Positions 15,374 to 22,677 of a stretch of DNA of 23,975 nt are shown here, one piece after another. This DNA comes from UBA9732 sp963649615 (GTDB taxonomy: Bacteria > Spirochaetota > Spirochaetia > Sphaerochaetales > Sphaerochaetaceae). A model generated the notes under the pieces. That model worked only from the letters and a program-made list of their open reading frames with translations, had not been told where the DNA came from and did no database searches. Positions within the stretch are counted from its first letter, which is position 1. Each line of letters starts with the position of its first letter. Made by a program: the position numbers and the translations under genes. The stretch lies in contig CAVJIN010000023.1 of the NCBI GenBank assembly GCA_963649615.1, positions 1 to 23,975 on the forward strand. The letters are read 5' to 3'.

Positions 15374-16702
15374 TTAAAGTTCAAGAAAAGCTTTGTAGCC
15401 TTCATAGGCTTGTTCAATATCATAACAGGAAGTTACTTCCCATGGAGCATGCATACTAAGAACGGAAACACCACAATCAAGAACCTGCATACCATACTTT
15501 GCAGCATACTTGGCAATTGTACCACCGCCACCAACATCAACACGAGCCATTTCAGCCATTTGATAACTAACGTTGTGTTCCTTAAGCTTACCGCGAACCA
15601 TTGCAAGGAATTCTGCATTTGCATCTGAAGCCCCACTCTTGCCTCTAGAACCTGTGTACTTGTTGAAAACAACGCCTTTGCTGAGGAAGGAAGAATTCTG
15701 CTTATCATAAAGAGAACTATTGAGTGGATCATAAGCAGAGTTTACATCACTGGAAAGCATGTAGGAGTTTGCCATTGCTCTGCGAATTACTAGCTCAGGA
15801 TTCTCCAAGCCAAGTTTAAAAACCACCTCTGCAATAGCATTTTCAAGAAGCATTGAATCCATACCTGTTGCGCCCTGACTTCCAATTTCTTCCTTGTCAA
15901 CGAGAACACAGCAGTTGGTTCTGGAAGTAGCTGGAGTCTCAAACATTGCAACCAAAGAAGAGAAAGCGCAAACTCTATCATCTTGGCCATAACCTAAAAC
16001 AAGTGACTTGTCAAAGCCAATGTATCGGCTCTTTCCTGCGGGAACAACTTCAATTTCAGCAGAGCCAAAATCTTCTTCCTCAATGCCATATTTCTCTTTA
16101 AGAATGGCCAAAATTCTTTTTTTGCCGGGCTCCTTTTCATCATCGGGCTGAGAAGAATCCTTGGGGAAGCATCCAAGAATCAGGTCAAGTTTTTCGCCCT
16201 CAATGAAGTCTGAAGCAAGCTTTTTCATCTGGTCCTGTGCAATATGGGGAAGAATATCGGAAATGGTGAAGACAGGGTCGTCTGGTGCGTCACCAATTTG
16301 GATGTCAACCTTTGTACCATCTGTGAGGAAGACCACGCCATCTATTGCAAGAGGCATTGCTACCCATTGATACTTCTTAATTCCACCATAGTAATGGGTG
16401 TTAAGATAAACAATCCCAGAGTCCTCGTAAATTGGATTCTGTTTGACGTCCAAACGTGGGGAGTCAATATGTGCACCCAAGATGTTTAAACCTTTGCAAA
16501 TGCAATCTTTACCAATATTGAAAAGAATGACAGTTTTACCCATCTTGCTGTAGTAAACCTTGTCTCCTGCTTTGAGAGAACTGACTTCTTCAAGATTCTT
16601 GTAGCCGTTTGCAATTGCCATCTTAATGACGGAAGCTGCACATCTGCGCTCTGTTTTGTTATTGTCAAGAAAGTCCATATAATTCTTAATTAGATTTTCC
16701 AT
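15374..16702 (-). CDS. M18 family metallo-aminopeptidase
   Basis: This 442-residue cytoplasmic zinc aminopeptidase is of the M18 (aspartyl aminopeptidase) family and removes N-terminal, often acidic, residues from peptides. Metal and catalytic landmarks in order are His78 and Asp80 in GAHIDSPR, Asp241 in GYGQDDRV, Glu271/Glu272 in DKEEIGS, Asp319 in SSDVNSAYDP and His418 in SMHAPWE. The length is normal. There is no signal peptide. GGAGG with good spacing precedes the ATG. It is convergent with hpf and divergent from lexA, with facing promoters that overlap in a 122-base region. Family certain; substrate preference is known only for the family. Confidence 0.94.
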   Translation of the reverse strand: MENLIKNYMDFLDNNKTERRCAASVIKMAIANGYKNLEEVSSLKAGDKVYYSKMGKTVILFNIGKDCICKGLNILGAHIDSPRLDVKQNPIYEDSGIVYLNTHYYGGIKKYQWVAMPLAIDGVVFLTDGTKVDIQIGDAPDDPVFTISDILPHIAQDQMKKLASDFIEGEKLDLILGCFPKDSSQPDDEKEPGKKRILAILKEKYGIEEEDFGSAEIEVVPAGKSRYIGFDKSLVLGYGQDDRVCAFSSLVAMFETPATSRTNCCVLVDKEEIGSQGATGMDSMLLENAIAEVVFKLGLENPELVIRRAMANSYMLSSDVNSAYDPLNSSLYDKQNSSFLSKGVVFNKYTGSRGKSGASDANAEFLAMVRGKLKEHNVSYQMAEMARVDVGGGGTIAKYAAKYGMQVLDCGVSVLSMHAPWEVTSCYDIEQAYEGYKAFLEL

Positions 16703-16743
16703 AATAATCCTCCGCGGAAAAGTCTAACAAAAAAAAAGAAAAA

Positions 16744-16771
16744 AGTGTACTGTGCTCTTAACTTTTGGCAA
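16744..16771 (-). promoter_or_regulatory. Candidate promoter of the M18 peptidase gene
   Basis: On the minus strand TTGCCA (16771-16766) and TACACT (16749-16744) are 16 bases apart. The -35 box overlaps the lexA promoter spacer on the other strand. Confidence 0.4.
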
Positions 16772-16786
16772 GTCATATGTTATCAT
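16758..16786 (+). promoter_or_regulatory. Probable lexA promoter
   Basis: TTAACT (16758-16763), a 17-base spacer and TATCAT (16781-16786) with a TGn extension (16778-16780). The predicted start is near 16793, inside the repeat described next. Confidence 0.5.
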
Positions 16787-16789
16787 AGT

Positions 16790-16811
16790 TTAAGTAAAAC
16801 TTAAGTAAAAC
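16790..16811 (+). promoter_or_regulatory. Tandem/inverted repeat at the lexA start site, likely LexA operator
   Basis: TTAAGTAAAAC occurs twice head-to-tail (16790-16800, 16801-16811). The junction forms a perfect inverted repeat TTAAGT-AAA-ACTTAA (16790-16804). It overlies the predicted transcription start, where an autorepressor would bind. It does not match the E. coli, Bacillus or Leptospira LexA boxes. Confidence 0.5.
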
Positions 16812-16824
16812 CGGGGGTTCCAAG

Positions 16825-17448
16825 ATGAAAGGACTTACAGAGCGTCAGACTGAAATTGCAAATTACATTGAGCACTTCTTTGACACCAATGGTTATGCTC
16901 CAAGTCTTAGAGATATTGCAAACTATTTTGGGTTTTCACCAAAAGCAGCTTATGACCATCTTAGAGCCCTAGAAAAAAAGAACATAATCAAAACCGCTGA
17001 CAATCTTCCAAGGGGTATGGCACTACTTAGAAGAACTACACCAGAAGGAACTAACGTTATTAAGGTTCCAATTCTTGGCGCTACGGCTGCAGGAAGTCCT
17101 CTAATGTCAGAAGAAGTCTTTGATGGCTTTGTGGATTTACCCCAGAGCCTTACTGGCTGTGATGAATCTGAACAACTTTACGCTTTAAGAGTAAAGGGAA
17201 CAAGCATGATTGAAGATGGAATAAATGATGGAGACCTTGCAATCATAAAGAAGACAAATCATGTAAATAATGGAGATGTAGTTGCTGCCAGCATTGGAGA
17301 TGATTACGGAATAACGCTTAAGCATTTCTATCATATTGGAGATAGATACGAACTTAGACCAGCAAATCCAACAGTTCAAGTAATTGTATCCACACAATGT
17401 CAGGTTCATGGAAAACTCTTAATGATAATTAGACAATATGGAAGATAA
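16825..17448 (+). CDS. lexA: LexA repressor of the SOS response
   Basis: This 207-residue repressor and self-cleaving protease has a winged-helix DNA-binding domain (1-70, LTERQTEIANYIEHFF...SLRDIANYFGFSPKAAYDHLRALEKK). The Ala-Gly scissile bond is A89-G90 in ATAAGSP, the catalytic Ser127 is in GTSMIEDGI and the general-base Lys166 is in ITLKHF, so RecA-stimulated self-cleavage should be intact. Length is standard. A GGGGG purine block lies seven bases before the ATG. Three bases separate its stop from holA, so DNA damage would also raise the polymerase clamp-loader subunit. The repeat at the predicted start suggests autoregulation. The recognition-helix region (SPKAAYDHLRALEKK) is of the E. 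coli-like pattern but not identical. Confidence 0.97.
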   Translation: MKGLTERQTEIANYIEHFFDTNGYAPSLRDIANYFGFSPKAAYDHLRALEKKNIIKTADNLPRGMALLRRTTPEGTNVIKVPILGATAAGSPLMSEEVFDGFVDLPQSLTGCDESEQLYALRVKGTSMIEDGINDGDLAIIKKTNHVNNGDVVAASIGDDYGITLKHFYHIGDRYELRPANPTVQVIVSTQCQVHGKLLMIIRQYGR

Positions 17449-17451
17449 TCC

Positions 17452-18468
17452 ATGGCAGGCACATATCTACTTCTAGGGCCAGAAAAAGGGCTAAAAGATG
17501 ATTATATTAAAGATCTAAGATCCAAATTAGAACCATGTGAAGTCTCAAAATTTTATGACATTGAAGATTATGAAGCAGAGATGTTTGCTCAGCTTAACAA
17601 TAATGATCTCTTTGCTGACCATAGATTAGTGATATTTGAAATTACTCAAGAGTTAAAAGGAAAGGACAAGATTAAAGCGCTAGCTACCTACATCTCAAAA
17701 CCTTCTGACTGTGCAACTTTGATTATCACCTCAACAGATCTTAGAGTTTCACCTGAAATCATGAATGGTGTACCAAAGGATAACACGGTTACTTTCTATG
17801 AGATGTTTGAAAATCAAAAACCTCAATGGTTGAACAATTATTTCAGAAGAAACGGCTTTTCTATAAGTTCAAGTGCCTGTGAAGCAATCATTGAAAAAGT
17901 TGAAAACAATGTCCATGACTTTGAAAATGTCTGCTCTCAATTTGTAATATTCCTAAATACAATCCCAGACAAGAAGAATATCACAGAAGAAGATGTTGAT
18001 GATTACTTAGCACATACAAAAGAAGAAAATGATTTTTCCCTCTTCTCGTACGTTGCAAGAAGAAAACTAGATAGTGCTCTAGAGTGTCTTCATACCTTAT
18101 TAAGAACAAAGGATACAACACAGGTCACCTCAATGTGTGCCTCTCGTCTAGCTTCTTATTTTAGAAGAGCTCTTGCATTGGAAATGCTTAGGCAAAATGG
18201 ATCCGAGTTTGAAAAAAGTTTCTCTTTAACCTATTTTGGATCCGAATACCCCATTAGAAGAAAGAAGGATAAAGATATCTACAATGATGCTTGTAGAAAT
18301 TACAACATTAGAGATGTTGAGAGAATTTTGGTTACCCTTGCCGAATACGACATTAGAATTAAAGAAGCCCCTGTCATTGTTCAGCAAACCATGATGGAAA
18401 AATGTCTTCTAGATGTAATTGTTCGCAAGGGCAGACATGCAAAACCTTTTGTTTTTGCTTCTCTTTGA
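17452..18468 (+). CDS. holA: DNA polymerase III delta subunit
   Basis: This 338-residue delta subunit of the clamp loader opens the beta sliding clamp during replication. Its family features are a degenerate nucleotide-binding start (YLLLGPEKGLKDDYI) without a working Walker A motif, NNNDLFADHRLVIFEI in domain I, YFRRNGFSISSSACEAIIEKVENNVHDFENVCSQF in domain II, and a helical collar C-terminus. The length fits. It starts three bases behind lexA with no separate ribosome site, so it is probably translated by coupling and shares lexA control, an arrangement I do not know as standard. It converges on uvrC. Confidence 0.9.
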   Translation: MAGTYLLLGPEKGLKDDYIKDLRSKLEPCEVSKFYDIEDYEAEMFAQLNNNDLFADHRLVIFEITQELKGKDKIKALATYISKPSDCATLIITSTDLRVSPEIMNGVPKDNTVTFYEMFENQKPQWLNNYFRRNGFSISSSACEAIIEKVENNVHDFENVCSQFVIFLNTIPDKKNITEEDVDDYLAHTKEENDFSLFSYVARRKLDSALECLHTLLRTKDTTQVTSMCASRLASYFRRALALEMLRQNGSEFEKSFSLTYFGSEYPIRRKKDKDIYNDACRNYNIRDVERILVTLAEYDIRIKEAPVIVQQTMMEKCLLDVIVRKGRHAKPFVFASL

Positions 18469-18499
18469 TTTTTTTTGATGGCCCCTTTATGGGTTATTC

Positions 18500-20332
18500 T
18501 TAAACTTTTAGTCTATTGATAAGATTCTGGGCTACTTTTAGCGAAATTCCAGCCCTTTTTGAAACTTCCTCTGGAGAACATTGAATTACATCATCAAGCG
18601 TTGTAAAAGCACTCATGATCTTATCACTTGTTCTATCCCCAATTCCTGGAATACTCTTAAGCAAATGGAAAGAAGCTTCCTTGCTTCTCATAGCTTGGTT
18701 TGCGCCTGTTGCAAATCTATGACACTCATCTCTTACTGCAATGAGAACTCGTAAGCCTTCATTGCTATGGTCAAGCCTTAGATCTGGTCTATCGTCATCA
18801 AAAACAATTGTTTCGTATTCCTTCGCAAGTCCAACAACAGGAACATCGGCTAAACCTAATTCATCTAGAACATCACGGGCAACATTTACTTGTCCCTGTC
18901 CACCATCAATAAGAATTAAATTTGGCTTTTTTAAATTTTCTTCAATTACTCTAGAATAACGTCTATAGACAGCTTCTCTCATAGCTCCATAGTCATCAAT
19001 TGCCCCATTCAGGGATTTAATATTAAAACGCCTGTAACCAGCAGGATTTGGGTTTCCATCTACAAAAGAAATAAGGCTTGCAACTGTATATTTTCCTGCT
19101 AATTGCGCAATATCAAAACCTTCAATGAGTTCTGGAAGTTCTTCAAGATTTAATTCTGATTGAAGAATCTCAAGAGCCTTTGTATTATCCCTGCTCTTAA
19201 GTCGTTTTTCCACATCCCTTGAAGCGTTCTCTGCAGCCATACGAAGAATTCTAAAGTCTCTACCCTCTTTAGGTACTTGAAAAGTTACATCGTGTCCCAA
19301 GGCTTCTTTAAAGTATCGAGCTATTAGTTCAATATCAATTTCGTGCGATATAAAAATCTTATTGGGAATTTCCCTTCCGTCCTCATAATACTGCGTTAGG
19401 AAGTTTAAAAGAGTCTCAGATTCATCTCCAAAAGTCTGAGCCCTATAAAGCGCTCGTCCAATTAGCTTTCCATCTCTAAATTGCATAATTGAAACAGTAC
19501 AAAGGGGACTACGCATTTCAATAGCAGCATAATCTTGGCTTTCCAACGAAGCATGCACAGAATGATCTTCTACCATTTGGGCCTTACTTACACTTTGAAT
19601 TGCAACCAACATATCTCTCTTTTTTGCGGCAACCTCATATTCCATTGCTCTAGAAGCCACCATCATTTCTTCCCGAATTTGCTTTTCAAGCTCGTCACTT
19701 CCCCCAGAAAGAAAACGTTTTATTTTTTCAATGTTTTTACCATATTCCTCTTTTGTAATTTTTCCACAACACGGAGCAGAACAACGCCCTATATGAAAAT
19801 AAAGACATGGTTTTTCACGCTTCTTTAATGGGGTAGAACATTTTCTAAGATTAAAAAGGCGGTCTATAATATCAAGATATTCGGCCATCCTTGAAGCATC
19901 TGGAAATGGGCCATAGTAATCTGAGCCATCTTTGATTATTCGTCTAGTTTTAAAAACTTTTGGGAAATTCTCATTTGAAATTCTAATCATTGGATAGCTT
20001 TTGCCATCCTTAAGCATGATATTGTAATGGGGATTGTACTTCTTAATGAGATTGTTTTCTAAAACTAAGGCCTCATAATCGTTGCCTGTAATGATGTGGT
20101 CGATATCTCTGATTTTTTCCACCAATGCCGATGTTTTGCGGTCTCTATTTGGAAGAAAATACTGGCTTACTCGCTTTCTTAAACTCTTGGCCTTTCCAAC
20201 ATAAATAACAGTGCCTTCAGCATCTTTCATAAGGTAGCATCCAGAATTAAGAGGTAACGAATGAGCTTGAGCTTTAGCCTTTTCAAAGTTTTCATTGCGT
20301 TGCTTTAATTTTTCTTGAGGTTCCTTATCCAT
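18500..20332 (-). CDS. uvrC: Excinuclease ABC subunit C
   Basis: This 610-residue incision nuclease of nucleotide-excision repair acts with UvrAB. An N-terminal GIY-YIG nuclease (27-105; GCYLMK...IYVGKAKSLRKR) makes the 3' cut. A cysteine-bearing linker (CLYFHIGRCSAPCCGKI) and a UVR-type helical stretch (around 210-245) follow. The RNase H-like nuclease (FDIAQLAGKYTVAS...YRRFNIK...LILIDGGQGQVNVA) makes the 5' cut, and a C-terminal HhH pair (IPGIGDRTSDKI) binds DNA. The N-terminus before the nuclease is about 10 residues longer than usual. No Shine-Dalgarno sequence precedes the ATG; a TGGTATTCT extended -10-like box lies seven bases away, so the mRNA may be leaderless. It is convergent with holA and divergent from the radical SAM gene (44 bases). 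Confidence 0.97.
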   Translation of the reverse strand: MDKEPQEKLKQRNENFEKAKAQAHSLPLNSGCYLMKDAEGTVIYVGKAKSLRKRVSQYFLPNRDRKTSALVEKIRDIDHIITGNDYEALVLENNLIKKYNPHYNIMLKDGKSYPMIRISNENFPKVFKTRRIIKDGSDYYGPFPDASRMAEYLDIIDRLFNLRKCSTPLKKREKPCLYFHIGRCSAPCCGKITKEEYGKNIEKIKRFLSGGSDELEKQIREEMMVASRAMEYEVAAKKRDMLVAIQSVSKAQMVEDHSVHASLESQDYAAIEMRSPLCTVSIMQFRDGKLIGRALYRAQTFGDESETLLNFLTQYYEDGREIPNKIFISHEIDIELIARYFKEALGHDVTFQVPKEGRDFRILRMAAENASRDVEKRLKSRDNTKALEILQSELNLEELPELIEGFDIAQLAGKYTVASLISFVDGNPNPAGYRRFNIKSLNGAIDDYGAMREAVYRRYSRVIEENLKKPNLILIDGGQGQVNVARDVLDELGLADVPVVGLAKEYETIVFDDDRPDLRLDHSNEGLRVLIAVRDECHRFATGANQAMRSKEASFHLLKSIPGIGDRTSDKIMSAFTTLDDVIQCSPEEVSKRAGISLKVAQNLINRLKV

Positions 20333-20339
20333 AGTCAGT

Positions 20340-20348
20340 AGAATACCA
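20340..20348 (-). promoter_or_regulatory. Candidate extended -10 of uvrC
   Basis: Minus-strand TGGTATTCT (20348-20340) would place the start at or one base before the ATG at 20332. No clear -35 box is seen. Confidence 0.35.
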
Positions 20349-20376
20349 CAAACTCATAGAATCTAATAGTTATTGT

Positions 20377-21627
20377 ATGATAAAGTTAGATCATGGAGCA
20401 CGCCTTCAAATGACAAATAAAGAGCTTGATAATTACATTGAGAACTTACCGCATCTTTCCTTTCAGCAAAAAAGAATTTTAAAGGAAGAAGCTCAGGATT
20501 TACTCCTTTGGGGAGGCAAGCAAATTATAGATTTAATGCCCCCTGTTGAAGAATTCTCAAAATTACAGAAAAATCAGGCAAAGAAGATTTTTAACAACGT
20601 CATTGAAAAAATTTCACTACTAAGAAAAGCACCTACTGACTACTCGGACTTTAACCCTATTTTTGATTTTAATAGCTCAAAACCTACTATTATGCCGGAT
20701 TTTCAAGCTCCTGATAGGATTATAGGCAATTGTCCATGCCCAAAAGATGGCGAACTCACTAGATGTTGTAATCTAAAAACCTTGGATGCTGTTCAGCAAT
20801 GTGGCTTTGCTTGTGCCTATTGTTCAATCCAAAGTTTCTATGCAAATGATCAGATTAAGGTGGTATCAAACCTTGAAGATTACTTAGACAATTTAAAGTT
20901 AGATGAAAACGTCTGGCATATTGGAACGGGCCAGTCATCTGACTCTCTTCTTTTAAGTGACGACTATGGTACTCTTTCTGCACTAGGCAAGTTTGCAAAC
21001 AAAAATCCAAATCTTGTTATTGAACTAAAAACCAAAAGTGCAAGAACAGACTGGCTTTCTTTAAATCTTCCTAAGAATATAGTGGCTACATGGTCTATCA
21101 ATGCAACTACAATTGTTCAAAAAGAAGAACACCTAACAGCAAGTCTAAAAGCTCGTATTGCAGCTGCAAAACAGTGTGTAGAAAACGGTAGGCTTGTGGG
21201 CTTTCATATTCATCCAATGTTTTATTTCAAAGGTTGGAAAGAAGAATACAAAGAACTTGTTGATGATATCTGTTCTCAAATAAATCCAAATAATGTAGTT
21301 ATGATTGGTATTGGTGCCCTAACTTTTACAAAACAGAATCTTAAAGCCTTAAGGGAAAGTGCACGACCAACTCGCGTTACCCAAATGGAACTTTCTCCAG
21401 CTGCAGGAAAATTCTCATACCCACTTAGTGTAAAACAAGAAATGTTCTCCTTTGTTTACAACTGTTTTCCTCACGAATGGAAAGAAAAAGTATTCTTTTA
21501 TCTTTGTATGGAAGATCCTTCTTTATGGCAACCATGCCTAGGTAGATATTACAACTCAAATGCAGAATTTGAAGCTGATATGAAAGCACACTATCTAGAA
21601 AAATTGGCAGAAAATTTGACCACTTAG
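20377..21627 (+). CDS. Radical SAM protein of the spore-photoproduct-lyase (SplB) family
   Basis: This 416-residue protein has the radical SAM 4Fe-4S motif CGFACAYC (Cys142, 146, 149; CX3CX2C). It also shares the family signatures HIGTGQSSDS, VIELKTKSARTDW, ATWSINATTIV and GFHIHPMFY. Genuine spore photoproduct lyase repairs thymine dimers in spores; this organism is probably not a spore former, so the substrate is open. The segment that should carry the H-donor Cys reads TGQSSDS, with no Cys. A second cysteine group, CPC (119-121) and CC (130-131), precedes the SAM motif and could bind an extra cluster. Its neighbour uvrC suggests DNA repair, by inference. Met11 (20407) is an alternative start; neither ATG has a clear ribosome site. 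Fold sure, function unproven. Confidence 0.82.
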   Translation: MIKLDHGARLQMTNKELDNYIENLPHLSFQQKRILKEEAQDLLLWGGKQIIDLMPPVEEFSKLQKNQAKKIFNNVIEKISLLRKAPTDYSDFNPIFDFNSSKPTIMPDFQAPDRIIGNCPCPKDGELTRCCNLKTLDAVQQCGFACAYCSIQSFYANDQIKVVSNLEDYLDNLKLDENVWHIGTGQSSDSLLLSDDYGTLSALGKFANKNPNLVIELKTKSARTDWLSLNLPKNIVATWSINATTIVQKEEHLTASLKARIAAAKQCVENGRLVGFHIHPMFYFKGWKEEYKELVDDICSQINPNNVVMIGIGALTFTKQNLKALRESARPTRVTQMELSPAAGKFSYPLSVKQEMFSFVYNCFPHEWKEKVFFYLCMEDPSLWQPCLGRYYNSNAEFEADMKAHYLEKLAENLTT

Positions 21628-21634
21628 CGTTTTT

Positions 21635-21655
21635 GACAAAATATTGCTTTTTGTC
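21635..21655 (+). promoter_or_regulatory. Inverted repeat in the promoter of the acyltransferase-like gene
   Basis: GACAAAA (21635-21641) and TTTTGTC (21649-21655) flank a seven-base centre and cover the candidate -35 region. No T-run follows, so an operator is likelier than a terminator for the gene upstream. Confidence 0.35.
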
Positions 21656-21672
21656 TACATCTAGTCTATCAT
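21644..21672 (+). promoter_or_regulatory. Candidate promoter giving a leaderless transcript
   Basis: TTGCTT (21644-21649), a 17-base spacer and TATCAT (21667-21672) predict a start at 21679, exactly the A of the ATG. A nearby TTGACA (21633-21638) has only a poor -10 at 17 bases. Confidence 0.4.
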
Positions 21673-21678
21673 TTAATC

Positions 21679-22602
21679 ATGAAACGAAATGATGCAAAAA
21701 TGGTATACGACATACCAACCTTCAATAGGATTTTCCCATTTTTGATGAAACGTCGTTGTGATGCTCTAGTGTATCACGCTTATGAATTAGATGTAACAAA
21801 CGTAGTAAAATATATAAGAGATTATAACGCAAAGAAGCCTGAACTCAGAATGAAGTTTTTTTACGTTTTCTCTGCAGCACTTATGAGAACTATTGCAATG
21901 AGGCCTGAGCTTAACCGCTTTATTGCTTCATACAGATACTGGCAGAGAAACGAGCTGTCAATGAACTTTGTTGTAAAAGAGGACTTCACAGATGAGGCAC
22001 CAGAAACAAGTAATCCTCTTGTTTTTGATCCTAAAATGACATTACAGGATTATGCAAAAATTATAGACGACTACATTAATAAGTCCAGAAACCTAAGTGA
22101 AGAGAATAATTATACAGACGAAACCATTAGCTTTTTCATGCATTTCCCTGTTTGGGTCATTAGCCTTGTAGTCAAAATTGCTCGGCTTTTAGACAGAAGA
22201 GGAAAAGCCCCTTCCGCTTTACGAGATGCAGATGGCCTACATACCTCTGTCTTTGTTGCAAACTTAGGCTCAATTGGAATTATAGGCGGAAGTCCACATC
22301 ACCATCTTTATGAATGGGGAACAACAAGCCTATTTGTAACCATTGGAGGACTTCAAAGAAAACGTGAATTTGACGATGATGGCAAACTAATTTCATCAAA
22401 GGAAACAATTCAAGTAGGATGTACGGTTGATGAAAGAATCACCTCTGGTTTTTACTTCATAAAGAGTATGGGATATTTTCAGCACTTACTTGATCATCCA
22501 GAAGAACTGGAACAGGTGCCGGATTTACCCCCAGCCCCATTAACAAAGAAAGAATACAAGGCAAAACTCAAGGCAGAGAAGAAAGCTGCAAAACTGCACT
22601 AA
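21679..22602 (+). CDS. E2/CAT-fold acyltransferase homologue lacking the catalytic histidine
   Basis: This 307-residue protein is related to the catalytic domain of 2-oxoacid dehydrogenase E2 and chloramphenicol acetyltransferase. It is recognised from the N-terminal LDVTNVVKYIRDYN, KFFYVFSAALMRTIAMRPELNRF and the FVANLGSIGI...YEWGTTSLFVTIGGLQRK segment (E2 pattern SNLG...ITIG). It has no lipoyl or E1-binding domain, and no dehydrogenase genes are nearby. Where E2 has DHRxxDG, this protein has VDERITSG: Glu252 stands for the catalytic His and Ser256 for the Asp. Classical acyl transfer is thus doubtful. A hydrophobic stretch (about 150-170, FPVWVISLVVKIARLL) may contact membrane, and the C-terminus is Lys-rich. 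No Shine-Dalgarno sequence is seen. It converges with arcA. Fold fairly sure, activity unknown. Confidence 0.78.
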   Translation: MKRNDAKMVYDIPTFNRIFPFLMKRRCDALVYHAYELDVTNVVKYIRDYNAKKPELRMKFFYVFSAALMRTIAMRPELNRFIASYRYWQRNELSMNFVVKEDFTDEAPETSNPLVFDPKMTLQDYAKIIDDYINKSRNLSEENNYTDETISFFMHFPVWVISLVVKIARLLDRRGKAPSALRDADGLHTSVFVANLGSIGIIGGSPHHHLYEWGTTSLFVTIGGLQRKREFDDDGKLISSKETIQVGCTVDERITSGFYFIKSMGYFQHLLDHPEELEQVPDLPPAPLTKKEYKAKLKAEKKAAKLH

Positions 22603-22610
22603 CGTGGTTT

Positions 22611-22659
22611 TGTCACATATTCGACAATTTTAAACTGGCGATTTTTTCACATATTTGAC
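22611..22659. repeat. Direct repeat in the gap between convergent genes
   Basis: TCACATATTCGAC (22613-22625) and TCACATATTTGAC (22647-22659) are 34 bases apart and differ at one base. The first lies in a TGTC-N8-GACA dyad (22611-22626). The gap (22603-22677) holds no terminator-like hairpin with a T-run. Confidence 0.45.
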
Positions 22660-22677
22660 GTTTTTTAACACAAAGGT

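Noticed and set aside
16727..16745. A-rich tract upstream of lexA as a phase-variable homopolymer
   Set aside because: It is interrupted by G and lies outside the promoter core of lexA; no evidence of slippage.
18470..18499. Possible terminator between holA and uvrC
   Set aside because: There is a T-run, but the only stem (CCC with GGG) has three pairs and lies after it; not supportable.
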